Positions 49,373 through 62,160 of a DNA stretch of 64,000 nt are shown one piece after another. The notes beneath the pieces were generated by a model. It was not told the origin of the DNA. It did not search any database and was given only the letters and a program-made list of their open reading frames with translations. This DNA is from Aristolochia californica (lineage: Eukaryota; Streptophyta; Magnoliopsida; Piperales; Aristolochiaceae). Made by a program: the position numbers and the translations under genes. The number at the start of each line of letters is the position of its first letter. Positions within the stretch are counted from its first letter, which is position 1. The stretch is taken from the NCBI GenBank assembly GCA_029961685.1, contig JARWKL010000012.1, positions 5,309,807 through 5,373,806 of the forward strand, read 5' to 3'.

Positions 49373-52300
49373 CAGGATGAAGGGAGTGCTGAAACTCAAA
49401 GGTTTGACATAAGAAAAAAGTATACATCTAAAATGGAGACGCACAATGCACAAATGTAGAGAGAGATAATTCCAAAGAGTGTCTGTAATTTTTAGGAATT
49501 GTAAGCTCTTTTTAGTTTTTATATCTCAAGTTTCGCAATCGTTGGGAAATGGGGGAGGCGGAGGATTTTTAACTGAGTGTAGACTCCCAATCAATAAGTC
49601 ATTTCTTAGAAAAATATAGCCCGTTACTCATGATAAATATCTTTACAATCATCTATGATTTTTAGGTCAGTTATTTGCAAATGGGCAAAATAATGGCTTG
49701 TTTGACTCGGGTTAATATCCCACCGCACGTTCACTTGAGAATTTAATGAGCATTTTTTATTCTCTTTAAATGCTTTGGATCCTTAGGTCATTTTCATCTT
49801 TAACATGTTTCTAGCAAGCATATCCATTTTTAAAACACGTGTAGAAGAAATCTCTTTCTTGTAAAATTCCAAGCTATTTGGGTTAAACTAGTAGAATTTC
49901 CCAAACTTGGATCACAGAACTTTTGTGTTCATTTGTGGTGTGTGAATAAATTTTCTTTACTTACATTTGATATTTTTTTCAATTTTTTCAATACATAAAC
50001 TCTAAAATTTTCTTTTTGTTGTGATCTATTTGCCTTTTTTTGTTTACGGGATGAAGGGAGAGCGAAAATTCAAAGTTTTGATTTAATAAAAAAGTGTACA
50101 TCTAAAATGGAGAAGCACAATGCACAAATGTAGAGAGAGATAATTCCTAAGAGTCTCTGTAATTTTTAGGGATTGTAAACTCTTTTTAGTTTTTATATCT
50201 CAGGCTTTGCAGTCGTCGGGACAAGGGGGAGGCGGGGGATTTTTAACTGAGTGTTGACTCCCAATCCATAAGTCATTTCTTACTAAAATATAGCCCGTTA
50301 CGCATGATAAATAACTTTACAATCATCTATGATTATTAGATCAGCTTTTTGCAAACGGGCAAAATAATGGCTTGTTTGACTCGGGTAAATATCCCACCGC
50401 ACGTTCACTTGAAAATTAATGAGAGTTTGTTATTCTCTTTAAAAGCTTTGGATCCATCGGTCATTTGCATCTTAAACATGTTTCAAGCATGCATATCCAT
50501 TTTTAAAACACGTGTAGAAGAAATCTCTTTCTTGTAAAATTCAAAGCTATTATTGTTGAACTAGTTAGATTTTCCAAACTTGGATAATAAAAAAATTTTG
50601 TTCATTTGTGGTGTGTGAATAAATTTTCTTTACTTACGTTTGTTATAGTTTTAAATTTTTTCCGTACATAAACTCTAAAATCTTCATTTTGTCGTGATCT
50701 ATATGCCTTTTTTAATTTACGAGATGAAGGTAGAGCGAAAACTTAAAGTTTTGACTTAACAAAAAAGTATCCATCTAAAATGGAGACACACAATGCACCA
50801 ATGTAGGGAGCGATAATTCCAAAGAATGTCTATAATTTTGAGGGATTGTAAGCTCTTTCTAGTTTTTATATCTCAAGTTTTGCAATCGTCGAGAAAAGGG
50901 GGAGGCGGGGGATTTTTAACTCTGTGTTGACTCCCAATCCATAAGTCATTTCTTAAAAAAATATAGCCTCTTTCGCATGAAATATCACTTTATTAACATC
51001 TATGATTGTTAGGTCAGCTTTTTGCAAACAGGTAAAATAATGGCTTGTTTGAGTCGGGTAAATATCCCACCGCACGTTCACTTGAGAATTTAATTAGCAT
51101 TTTTTATTCTCTTTAAAAAATTTGGAACCTTAGGTCATTTGCATCTTTAATATGTTTCAAGCATGCATATCCATTTTTAAAACATATGTAGAAGAAATCT
51201 CTTTCTTGTAAAATTTCAAGCTATTAGGGTTGAACAAGTGGAATTTCCCAAAATTGGATAACAAAACTTTTTTGTTCATTTGTGGTGTGAATAAATTTTT
51301 TTTACATACTTTTGTTATTGTTCTAAATTTTTTCCATTCATAAACTCTTAAATTTTCATTTTGTTCTCATCTATTTGCCTTTTTTTGTTTACAGGATGAA
51401 GGGATAACGAAAACTTAAAGTTTTGACTTAAGAAAAAATTATACATCCAAAATGGAGACGCACAATCCACAAATGTAGAGAGATATAATTCTATAGAGAG
51501 TCTGTAATTTTTAGGGATTGTAAGCTCTTTTTTGTTTTTATATCCCAGGTTTTGCAATCCTCGGGAAAAGGGAGAGGCTGGGGATTTTTAACTGAGTGTT
51601 GACTCCAAATCCATAAGTCATTTCTTACAAAAATATAGCCCGTTACGCATGATAAATCACTTTACATTCATCTATGATTGTTATGTCAGCTTTTTGCAAA
51701 CGGTCAAAATAATGTCTTGTTTGACTGGGGTAAATATCCCACCGCACGTTCACTTGAGAATTTAATAATCGTTTGTTGTTCTCTTTAAAAGTGTTGGATC
51801 CATAGGTCATTTGCATCTTTAACATATTTCAAGCATGCATATCCATTTTTAAAACACGTGTAGAAGAAATCTTTTTCTTGTAAAATTCCAAGTTATTAGT
51901 GTTGAACTAGTGGAATTTCCCAAACTTGGAAACAAAAATTTTGTGTTCATTCGTGGTGTATGAATAAATTTTATTTACCAAAATTTTTTATTGTTTTCAA
52001 TTTTTTCCGTACATAATCTCTAAAAAAATCATTTTGTTGTTATCTATAGGCCTTTTTTTGTTTACCGGATGAAGGGAGAGCGAAAACTCAAGTTTTGACT
52101 TAAGAAAAAGTATACATCTAAAATTGAGACGCACAATGCACAAATGTAGAGAGAGATAATTCCAAAGAGTTTCTGTAATTTTTAGGGATTGTAAGATCTT
52201 TTTAATTTTTATATCTCAGGTTTTGCAATCGTCACGAAAAGGGGGAGGTGGGGGCTTTTTAACTGAGTGTTGACTCCCAATCCATAAGTTATTTCTTAAA

Positions 52301-54239
52301 AAAATATAGCCCGTTAAGCATGATATATCACTTTATTATCATCTATTATTGTTAGGTCTGCTTTTTGCAAACGACCAAAATAATGGCTTGTTTGACTCGG
52401 GTAAATGTCCCACCGCACGTTCACTTGAGAATTTAATGAGTGTTTGGAATTCTCTTTAAAAGCTTTTGATCCATAGGTCATTTGCATCTTTAACATATTT
52501 CAAGCATGGATATCCATTTTTAAAACACGTGTAGAAGACATCTCTTTCTTGTAAAATTCCAAGCAATTAGGGTTGAGGTTGTAGAATTTCCCAAACTTGG
52601 ATAACAAAACTTTTGTGTTCATTTGTGGTGTGTGAAATAATTTTTTTACTTACATTTTTTATTGTTTGAATTTGTTTTTATAAATAAACTCCAAAATTTT
52701 CATTTTGTTGTGATCTATTTGTCTTTTTTTGTTTACGGGAAGGGAGAGAGAAAACACAAAGTTTTGATTTAAGAAAAAAGTGAACATCTAAAATGGAGAC
52801 TCACAATGCACAAATGTAGAGAGAGATAATTCCAAAGAGTGTCTATAATTTTTAGGGATGGTAAGCTCTTTTTAGTTTTTATATCTCAGGTTTTGCAATC
52901 GTCGGGAAAAGGGGGAGGCAGGGGATTTTTAATTGAGTGTTGACTCCCAATCCATAAGTCATTTCTTACAAAAATATAGTCCGTTACGCATGATAAATCA
53001 CTTTACAATCATCTATGATTGTGAGGTCAACTTTTTACAAATGGGCAAAATAATGGCTTGTTTGACTGAGCTAAACATTCCACGCAAGTTCACTTGAGAA
53101 TTTAATGAGCGTTTGTTGTTCTCTTTAAAAGCTTTGGATCCATAGGTCATTTGCATCTTTAACTTGTTTCAAGCATGCATATCCATTTTTAAAACACGTG
53201 TAGAAGAAATCTCTTTCTTTTAAAATTCCAATCTATTAGGGTTGAACTAGTGGAATTTCCCAAACTTGGATAACAAAACTTTTGTGTTCATTTGTGGTGT
53301 GTGAATAAATTTTCTTTAGTTACATTTGTTATTGTTTTAAATTTTTTCCAAACATAAACTCTAAAAATTTTATTCTTTTGTGATCTATTTGCCTTTTTTT
53401 GTCTACGGGATGAAGGGAGAGCGAAAACTCAAAGTTTTGATTTGAGAAAAAAGTGTACGTCTTAAATGGAGACGCACAATGCCCAAATATAGAGAGAGAT
53501 AATTCATAAGAGTGTCTTTAATTTTTAGGGATTGTTATCTCTTTTTAGTTTTTATATCTCATGTTTTGCAATCGTCGGGAAAAGGGGGAGGTGGGGGATC
53601 TTTATCTGTGTTGACTCCCTATCCATAAGTCATTTCTTACAAAAATATAGCCCGTTACACATGATAAATCACTCTACGACCATCTATGATTGTTAGGTCA
53701 ACTTTTTGCAAACGGGCAAAATAATGGTTTGTTTGACTCGGGTTAATATCCCAACGCACATTTACTTGAGAATTTAATCTGCGTTTGTTATTCTCTTTAA
53801 AACATTTGGATCCATAGGTCATTTGCATCTATAACATGTTTCAAGCATGCAAATCCATTTTTAAAACACATGTCCAAGAAATCTCTTTCTTGTCAAATTC
53901 AAAGCTATTAGGGTTGAACTAGTAATATTTTACAAACTTGGATAACAAAACTTTTGTGTTGATTTGTGGAGTGTGAAAAAATTTTCTTTACTTAAATTTG
54001 TTATTGTTTTATATTTTTTCCATATCTCAACTCTAAAATTTTCATTTTGTTGTGATCTATTTGTCTTTTTTTGTTTACGGGATGAAGGCAGAGCGAAAAC
54101 TCAAAGTTTCGATTTAAGAAAAAAATGTACATCTAAAATGGAGACGCACAATGCATAAATTTAGAGAGAGATATTTCCAAAGAGTGTCAGTAATTTTTAG
54201 GGATTGTAAGCTCTGTTTAGTTTTTATATCTATGGTTTT

Positions 54240-54262
54240 GTAATCGTCGGAGGCTTTTTAAC
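54240..54262. repeat. Unit with shortened purine/G-rich tract
   Basis: GTAATCGTCGGAGGCTTTTTAAC: about 16 bp of the usual GGGAAAAGGGGGAGGCGGGGG are missing. The same unit also lost about 16 bp before the next landmark (AATTTAATTGTTATTC near 54431). The unit therefore lacks any run of three or more G at this point. Confidence 0.8.
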
Positions 54263-57189
54263 TAAGTGGTGACTCCCAATTCATAAGTTATTTCTTAAAA
54301 AAATATAGCCCGTTACACATAATATATCACTTTATTATCATCTATGATTGTTTGGTCAACTTTTTGCAAACTGGCAAAATAATGGCTTGTTTGACTCGGG
54401 TAAATATCCCACCGGACATTCATTTGAGAATTTAATTGTTATTCTCTTTAAAAGCTTTGAATCCATAGGTCATTTGCATCTTTAACATGTTTCAAGCATG
54501 CATATCCATTTTTAAAATACGTGTAGAAGAAATATCTTTCTTGTAAAATTCTAAGCTATTAGGGTTGAACTAGTGGAATTTCCTAAACTTGGATTACAAA
54601 ACTTTTTCGTTCATTTGTGGTGTGTGAATAAATTTTATTTAGTTACATTTGTTATTGTCTTAAATTTTTTCCATACCTGAACTCTAAAATTTTCATTTTC
54701 TTGTGATCTATTTGCCTTTTTTGTTTACAGGATGAAGGGAGAGCGAAAAATCAAAGTTTTGATTTAAGAAAAAAGTGTACTTCTAAAATGATGCACAAAT
54801 GTAGAGAGAGATAATGCCAAAGAATGTTTGTAATTGTAAGGGATTGTAAGCTTTTTTTTGTTTTCCTATCTCAGGTTTTGTAATCGTCGGGAAAAGGGGG
54901 AGGCGGGTGATTTTTAATTGAGTGTTGACACCCAATTAATAAGTCATTTCTTAAAAAAATATAGCCCGTTACACGTGATAAATCACTTTACAATCATCTA
55001 TGATTGTTAGGTCAGCTTTTCTGCAAACTGGCAAAATAATGGCTTGTTTGACTCGGGTAAATATCCCCCCGCACATTCAATTGAGAATTTAATGAGCGTT
55101 TGTTATTCTCCTTAAAAGCTTTGGATCCTTAGGTCATTTGCATCTTTAACATGTTTCAAGCATGCATATCAATTTTTAAAACACGTGTAGAAGAAATCTC
55201 TTTCTTGTAAAATTCGAAGCTATTAGGGTTGAACTAGTTGGATTTCCCAAACTTAGATAAAAAAAAGTTTGTGTTCATTTGGGGTGTGTAAATAAATTTT
55301 CTTTACTTACATTTGTTATAGTTTTAAATTTTTTTATTACATAAACTCTAAAATCTTCATTTTGTTGTGATCTATTTGCCTTTTTTTGTTTATGAGATGA
55401 AAGGAGAGCGAAAACTCAAAGTTTTGACTGAAGAAAAAAGTATATATCTAAAAATGAGACGCACAATGCACCAATTTAGAGAGAGATAATTCCAAAGAGT
55501 GTCTATAATTTTTGGGGATTGTAAGTTCTTTTTAGTGTTTATATCTCAGGTTTTGCAATCGTCGGGAAAAGGGGGAGGCGGGGGATCTTTAACTGAGTGT
55601 TGACTCCAAATCCATCAGTCATTTCTTACAAAAATATAGCCCATTACGCATGATAAATCACTTTACAATCATCTATTATCGTGAAATCAGTTTTTTGCAA
55701 ATGGGCAAAATAATAGCTTGTTTGACTCAGATAAAGATCCCACCGTACGTTCACTTGAGACTTTAATGAGCATTTGTTATTCTCTTTAAATTCTTTGGAT
55801 CCATAGGTCATTTGCATCTTTAACATGTTTCATGCATACATATCCATTTTTAAAACACGTGTAGAAGAAATCCCTTTCTTGTAAAATACAAAGCTATTAA
55901 GGTTGAACTAGTGGAATTTCCCAAACATTGATAACAAAACTTTTGTGTTCATTTGTGGTGTGTGAATAAATTTTCTTTAGTTATATTTGTTATTGTTTTA
56001 TATTTTTTCCATACATAAACACTAAAATTTTCATTCAGTTGTGATCTATTTGCCTTTTTTTGATTAAGGGATGAAGGGAGAGCGAAAACTCAAAGTTTTG
56101 ATTAACGAAATAAGTGTACATCTAAAATAGAGACGCACAATGGACAAATTTAGAGAGAGATAATTCCAAAGAGTATCAGTAATTTTTAGGGATTGTAAGC
56201 TCTTTTTAGTTTTTATACCTCAGGTTTTGCAATCGACGGGAAAAGGGGAAGCGGGGGATTTTTAACTGAGCGTTGACTCCCAATCCTTAAGTCATTTCTT
56301 ACAAAAATATAGCCCGTTACGCATGATAAATCACTTTACAATCATCTAAGATTGTGAGGTCAGTTTTTTGCAAACGGGCAAAATAATGGCTTGTTTGACT
56401 CGGGTAAATATCCCACTGTACGTTCACTTGAGAATTTAATGAGCGGTTTGTTATTCTCTTTAAAAGCTTTGGATCCATAGGCCATTTTCATCTTTAACAT
56501 GTTTTAAGCATGCATATACATTTTTAAAACATGTGTCGAAGAAATCTCTTTCTATTAAAATACAAAGTAATTAGATTGAACTAGTGAAATTTCCCAAACT
56601 TGGATAAAAAAACTTTTGTATTCATTTGTGGCGTGTGAATAAATTTTTTTACTTGCATTTGTTATTGTTTTAAATTTTTTCCAAACATAAACTCTAAAAT
56701 TTTCATTTTGTTGTGATCTATTTGCGTTTTTTTGTTTACAGGATGAAGGGAGAGCGAAAACTCAATGTTTTGATTTAAGAAAAATGTATACAGCTAAAAT
56801 GGAGATGTACAATGCACAAATGTAGTGAGAGATGATTCCAAAAGAGTGTCTGTAATTGTTAGGGATTGTAAGCTCTTTTTAGTTTTTATATCTCATGTTT
56901 CGCAATCGTCTGGAAAAGGGGGAGCCGAGGGATTTTTAATTGAGTGTTGACTCCCAATCCATAAGTCATTTCTTACAAAAATATAGCCCGTTACGCATTA
57001 TAAATCACTTTACAATCATCTATAATTGTTAGGTCAGCTTTTTGCAAATGGGCAAAATAACGGCTTGTTTGACTCGGCTAAATATCCCACCGCACGTTCA
57101 CTTGAGAATTTAATGAGCATTTTTAATTCTCTTTAAAAGCTTTGGATCCATAGGTCATTTGCATCTTTAACATATTTCAAGCTTGCATA

Positions 57190-57205
57190 TCCATTTTTAA
57201 AATTC
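57190..57205. repeat. Deletion removing the CACGTG palindrome (~38 bp)
   Basis: CCATTTTTAAAATTCCAAGC: the sequence jumps from the TTTTTAAAA before the palindrome to AAAATTCC after it, losing the CACGTG element and the AGAAGAAATCTC region. The repeated TTAAAA/TAAAA at the breakpoints is likely microhomology. Confidence 0.83.
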
Positions 57206-57754
57206 CAAGCTATTAGGGTTGAACTAGTGGAATTTCCCAAACTTGGATAACAAAACTTTTGTGTTCATTTGTGGCGTATGAATAAATTTTATTTACTTGC
57301 ATTTTTTATTGTTTTAAATTTTTTCCAGACATAAACTCTAAAAATTTCATTTTGTTGTGATCTATTTGCGTTTTCCTTTTTACAGGATGAAGGGAGAGCA
57401 AAAACTCAAAGTTTTGACTTAAGATAAACATTTAAAATGGAGACGCACAATGCACAAATGTAGAGAGAGATAATTCCAAAGAGTGTCTACAATTTTTAGG
57501 GATTGTAAGATGTTTTTCGTTTTCATATCTCAGGTTTTGCAATCGTCTGGAAAAGGGGGAGGCGGGAGCTTTTTAACTAAGTGTTGACAGCCAATCCATA
57601 AGGTATTTCTTACAAAAATATAGCCCGTTAAGCATGATATATCACTTTATTATCATCTATGATTTTTAGGTCAGCTTTTTGGAAAAGGGGAAAATAATGG
57701 CTTGTTTGACTTGAGTAAATATCCCACTACACCTTCACTTGAGAATTTAATGAG

Positions 57755-57785
57755 CATTTTTTGTTCTCTTTCTCTTAAAATACAA
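57755..57785. repeat. Junction fusing two distant units of the ancestral array
   Basis: TTTTTGTTCTC is followed by TTTCTCTTAAAATACAAAG. The left side matches the first copy up to about 28757; the right side matches it from about 31550 (shared AAATAAACTTTTG and CATTTGGTGTG variants). About 2.8 kb is absent in the second copy. The landmark is missing here and the 57144-58361 interval is 1217 bp for two units. TCTCTT at the join may be microhomology. Confidence 0.78.
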
Positions 57786-60700
57786 AGCTATTAGGGTTGA
57801 AGTAGTGGAATTTCCCAAACTTGGATAAATAAACTTTTGTGTTCATTTGGTGTGCGAATAAATTTTATTTACTTGCATTTGTTTTTTTTTAAATTTTTTC
57901 CATACATAAACTCCAAAATTTTCATTTTGTTGTGATCTATTTGCCTTTTTTTTGTTTACGGGAAGAAGGGAGAGAAAAAACTAAGTTTTGATTTAAAAAA
58001 ATAGTGTACATCTAAAATGGAGAAGCACAATGGACAAATGTAGAGAGAGATAATTCCAAAGAGTGTCTGTAATTTTTAGGGATTGTAAGCTGTTTTTAGT
58101 TTTTATATCTTTGGTTTTGCAATCGTCGGGAAAATGGGGAGGCGGGTGATTTTTAACTGAGTGTTGACTCCCAATCCATAATTCATTTCTTACGAAAATA
58201 TAGCCCGTTACGCATGATAAATCACTTTACAATTATCTATGATTGTGAGGTCAGTTTTTTGCAAACGGGCAAAATAATGGCTTGTTTGACCCGGGTAAAT
58301 ATCCCACCGTACGTTCACATGAGAATTTAAAGAACGTTTGTTATTCTCTTGAAAACCTTTAGTTCCATAGGCCATTTGCATCTTTAACATGTTTCAAGCA
58401 TGCATATCCATTTTTAAAACACATGTAGAAGAAATCTTTTTCTCTTAAAATATAAAGCTATTAGGGTTGAACTAGTGGAATTTCCCAAACTTGGATAAAA
58501 AAACTTTTGTGTTCATTTATGGTGTGTTAATAAATTTTCTTTACTTAAATTTGTTATTGTTTTAAATTTTTTCCATACATAAACTCTAAAATTTTCATTT
58601 TGTTGTGATCTATTTGCCTTTTTTTCTTTACTGGAGGAAGGGAGAGCGAAAGTCAAAGTTTTGATTTAAGAAAAATGTATACAGCTAAAATGGAGATGCA
58701 CAATGCACAAATGTAGTGAGAGATAATTCCAAAAGAGTGTCTGTAATTTTTAGGGATTGTAAGCTCTTTTCAGTTTTTATATCTCAGGTTTTGCAATCGT
58801 CGGAAAAGGGGGAGGCGGGGGCTTTTTAACTGAGTGTTGACTCCCAATCCATAAGTTATTTCGTACAAAAATATAGCCCGTTATGCATGATATGTCACTT
58901 TATTATCATCTATGATTGTTAGGTCCGCTTTTTGCAAACAGGCAAAATAGTGGCTTGTTTGACACGGGTAAATATCTCACCGCATGTTCACTTGAGAATT
59001 TAATGAGCGTTTGTTATTCTCTTTGAAAGTTTTGGATCCATAGGTCATTTGCATCTTTAACATGTTTCAAGCATGCATATCCATTTTTAAAACACGTGTA
59101 GAAGAAATCTCTTTCTTGCAAAATACAAAGCTATTAAGGTTGAACTAGTGGAATTTCCCAAACTTGCTTAACAAAACTTTTGTGTTCATTTGTGGTGTGT
59201 GAATAAATTTTCTTTACTTACATTTGTTATTGTTTTCATTTTTTTCCATACATAAACTCTAAAATTTTAATTTTTTTGTGATCTATTTGCCTTTCTTTTG
59301 TTTACGGGAAGAAGGGAGAGAGAACACAAGAAGTTTTTATTTATGAAAAAAGTGTACATCTAAAATGGAGAAGCACATTGCACAAATGTAGAGAGAGATA
59401 ATTCCAAAGAGTGTCGGTAATTTTTAGGGATTGTAAGCTCTTTTTAGTTTTTAAAGCTTAGGTTTTGCAATCGTTGGGAAAATGGGGAGGCGGGGGATTT
59501 TTAATTGAGTGTTGACTCCCAATCCATAATTCATTTCTTACAAAAATATAGCCCGTTACGCATGATAAATCACTATCATTGTTAGGTCAGCTTTTTGCGA
59601 ACGGGCAAAATAATAGCTTGTTTGACTCGAGTAAATATCCCGCCGCACGTTCACTTGAGAATTTAATGAGTGTTTGTTGTTCTCTTTAAAAGCTTTGGAT
59701 CCAGAGGTCATTTGCATCTTTAACATGTTTTAAGCATCCATATCCATTTTTAAAACACATGTAGAAGAAATCTCTTTCTTGTAAAATTCCAAGTTATTAG
59801 GGTTGAACTCGTGGAATTTTCCAAACTTGGATAACAAATCTTTTGTGCTCATTTGTGGTGTGTGAATAAATTTTATTTACTTACATTTGTTATTGTTTTC
59901 AATTTTTTCCATACATAAACTCTAAAAATTTCATTTTGTTGTGATCGATTTGCGTTTTCCTTTTTACGGGAAGAAGGGAGAGCGAAAACTCAAAGTTTTG
60001 ACTAAAATATACATCTAAAATGGAGACGTAGAATGCTCAAATGTAGAGAAAGATAATTCCATAGAGTGTCTATTATTTTTAGGGATTGTAAAATCTTTTT
60101 AGTCTTTATATCTCAAGTTTTGCAATCGTCAGGAAAAGGGGGAGGCGGGGGTTTTTAACTGAGTGTTGACTCCCAATCCTTAAGTTATTCTTACAAAAAT
60201 ATAGGCCGTTATGCATGATATATCACTTTATTATCATCTAGGATTGTTAGGTCAGCTTTTTGCAAACGGGGAAAATAATGGCTTGTTTGACTCGGGTAAA
60301 TATCCCACTGCACGTTCACTTGAGAATTTAATGATCGTTTGTTGTTCACTTTAAAAGCATTGGATCCATAAGTCATTTGCATCTTTAACATGTTTCAAGC
60401 ATGCATATCCATTTTTAAAACACGTATAGAAGAAATCTCTTTCTTGTAAAATTCCAAGTTATTAGGGTTGAACTAGTGGAATTTCCCAAACTTGGATAAC
60501 AAAAATTTTGTGTTCATTTGTGGTGTGTGAATAAATTTTATTTACTTAAATTTGTTATTTTTTCAATTTTTTCCATACATAAACTCTAACAATTTCATTT
60601 TGTTGTGATCTATTCGCGTTTTCTTGTTTACGGGATGAAGGGAGAGCGAAAACTCAAAGTTTTGACTTAAGAAAAAAATATACATCTAAAATGGAGATGC

Positions 60701-62134
60701 ACAATGCACAAATGTGGAGAGAGATAATTCAAAAGAGTGTCTATAATTTTTAGCGATTGTAAGATCATTTTAGTTTTTAAATGTCAGGTTTTTCTATCAT
60801 AGGGAAAATGCGGAGGCGGGGGATTTTTAACCGAGTGTTGACTCCAAATTCATAAGTTATTTCTTAAAAAAATATACCTCTTTACGTATGATATATCACT
60901 TTATTATCATCTATGATTTTTAGGTCAGCGTTTTGCAAACAGGCAAAATAATGGCTTGTTTGACTCGGGTAAATATCCTACCGCACGTTTACTTGAGAAT
61001 TTAATGAGCGTTTGTTATTCTCTTTAAAAGCTTTGGATCCAGAAGTCATTTGCATCTTTAAGATGTTTCAAGCATGCATATCCATTTTTAAAACACGTGT
61101 AGAAGAAATCTCTTTTTTGTAAAATACAAAGCTATTAGGGTTGAACTAGTGGAATTTTCCAAACTTGGTTAACAAAATTTGTGCATTCATTTGTAGTATG
61201 TGAATAAATTTTCTTTACTTACATTTGTTATTGTTTTTAATATTTTCCATACATAAACTCTAAAATTTTCATTGTGTTGTGATCTATTTGCCTTTTTTTG
61301 TTTACAGGAAGAAGGGAGAGCGAAAACTCAAAGTTTTGATTTAAGAAAAAAGTGTACTTCTAAAATGGAGATGCAAAATGCACAAATGTAGAGAGAGATA
61401 ATTCCAAAGAGTGTCTGTAATTTTTAGGGATTGTAAGCTCTTTTTAGTTTTTATATCTCAGGTTTTGCAATCGTCGAGAAAAGGGGGAGTCGGGGAATTT
61501 TTAACTGAGTGTTGACTCCCAATCCATAAGTCATTTCTTACAAAAATATAGCCCGTTACACATGATAAATCACCTTACAATCATCTGTGATTGTGAGGTC
61601 AGCTTTTTGCAAACGAGCAAAATAATGGCTTCTTTGACTCGGGTAAATATCCCACTGTATGTTCACTTGAGAATTTAATGAGCGGTTAGTTATTCTCTTT
61701 AAAATATTTGGATCCATAGGCCATTTTCATCTTTAACATGTTTTAAGCATGCATATCCATTTTTAAAACATGTGTAGAAGAAATCTGTTTGTCATAAAAT
61801 ACAAAGTTATTAGGGTTGAACTAGTGGAATTTCCCAAACTTGGATAAAAAAACTTTTGTGTTCATTTGTGGTGTGTGAATAAATTTTCTTTACTTACATT
61901 TGTTATTGTATTAAATTTTTTCCATACATAAACTCTAAAATTTTCATTTTGTTGTGATCTATTTGCCTTTTTTTGTTTACGGGATGAAGGGAGAGCGAAA
62001 ACTCAATGTTTTGATTTAAGAAAAATGTATACAGCTTAAATGGAGATGCACAATGCACAAATGTAGTGAGAGATAATTCCAAAAGTGTGTATGTAATTTT
62101 TAGGGACTGTTAGCTCTTTTTAGTTTTTATATCT

Positions 62135-62160
62135 CAGGTTTTGCGAAGGATTTTTAACTG
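62135..62160. repeat. Unit lacking the purine/G-rich tract
   Basis: GGTTTTGCGAAGGATTTTTAACTG: the normal AATCGTCGGGAAAAGGGGG part is missing, about 25 bp. The partner unit at 41820-41850 has the tract, so the loss is private to the second copy. Confidence 0.83.
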
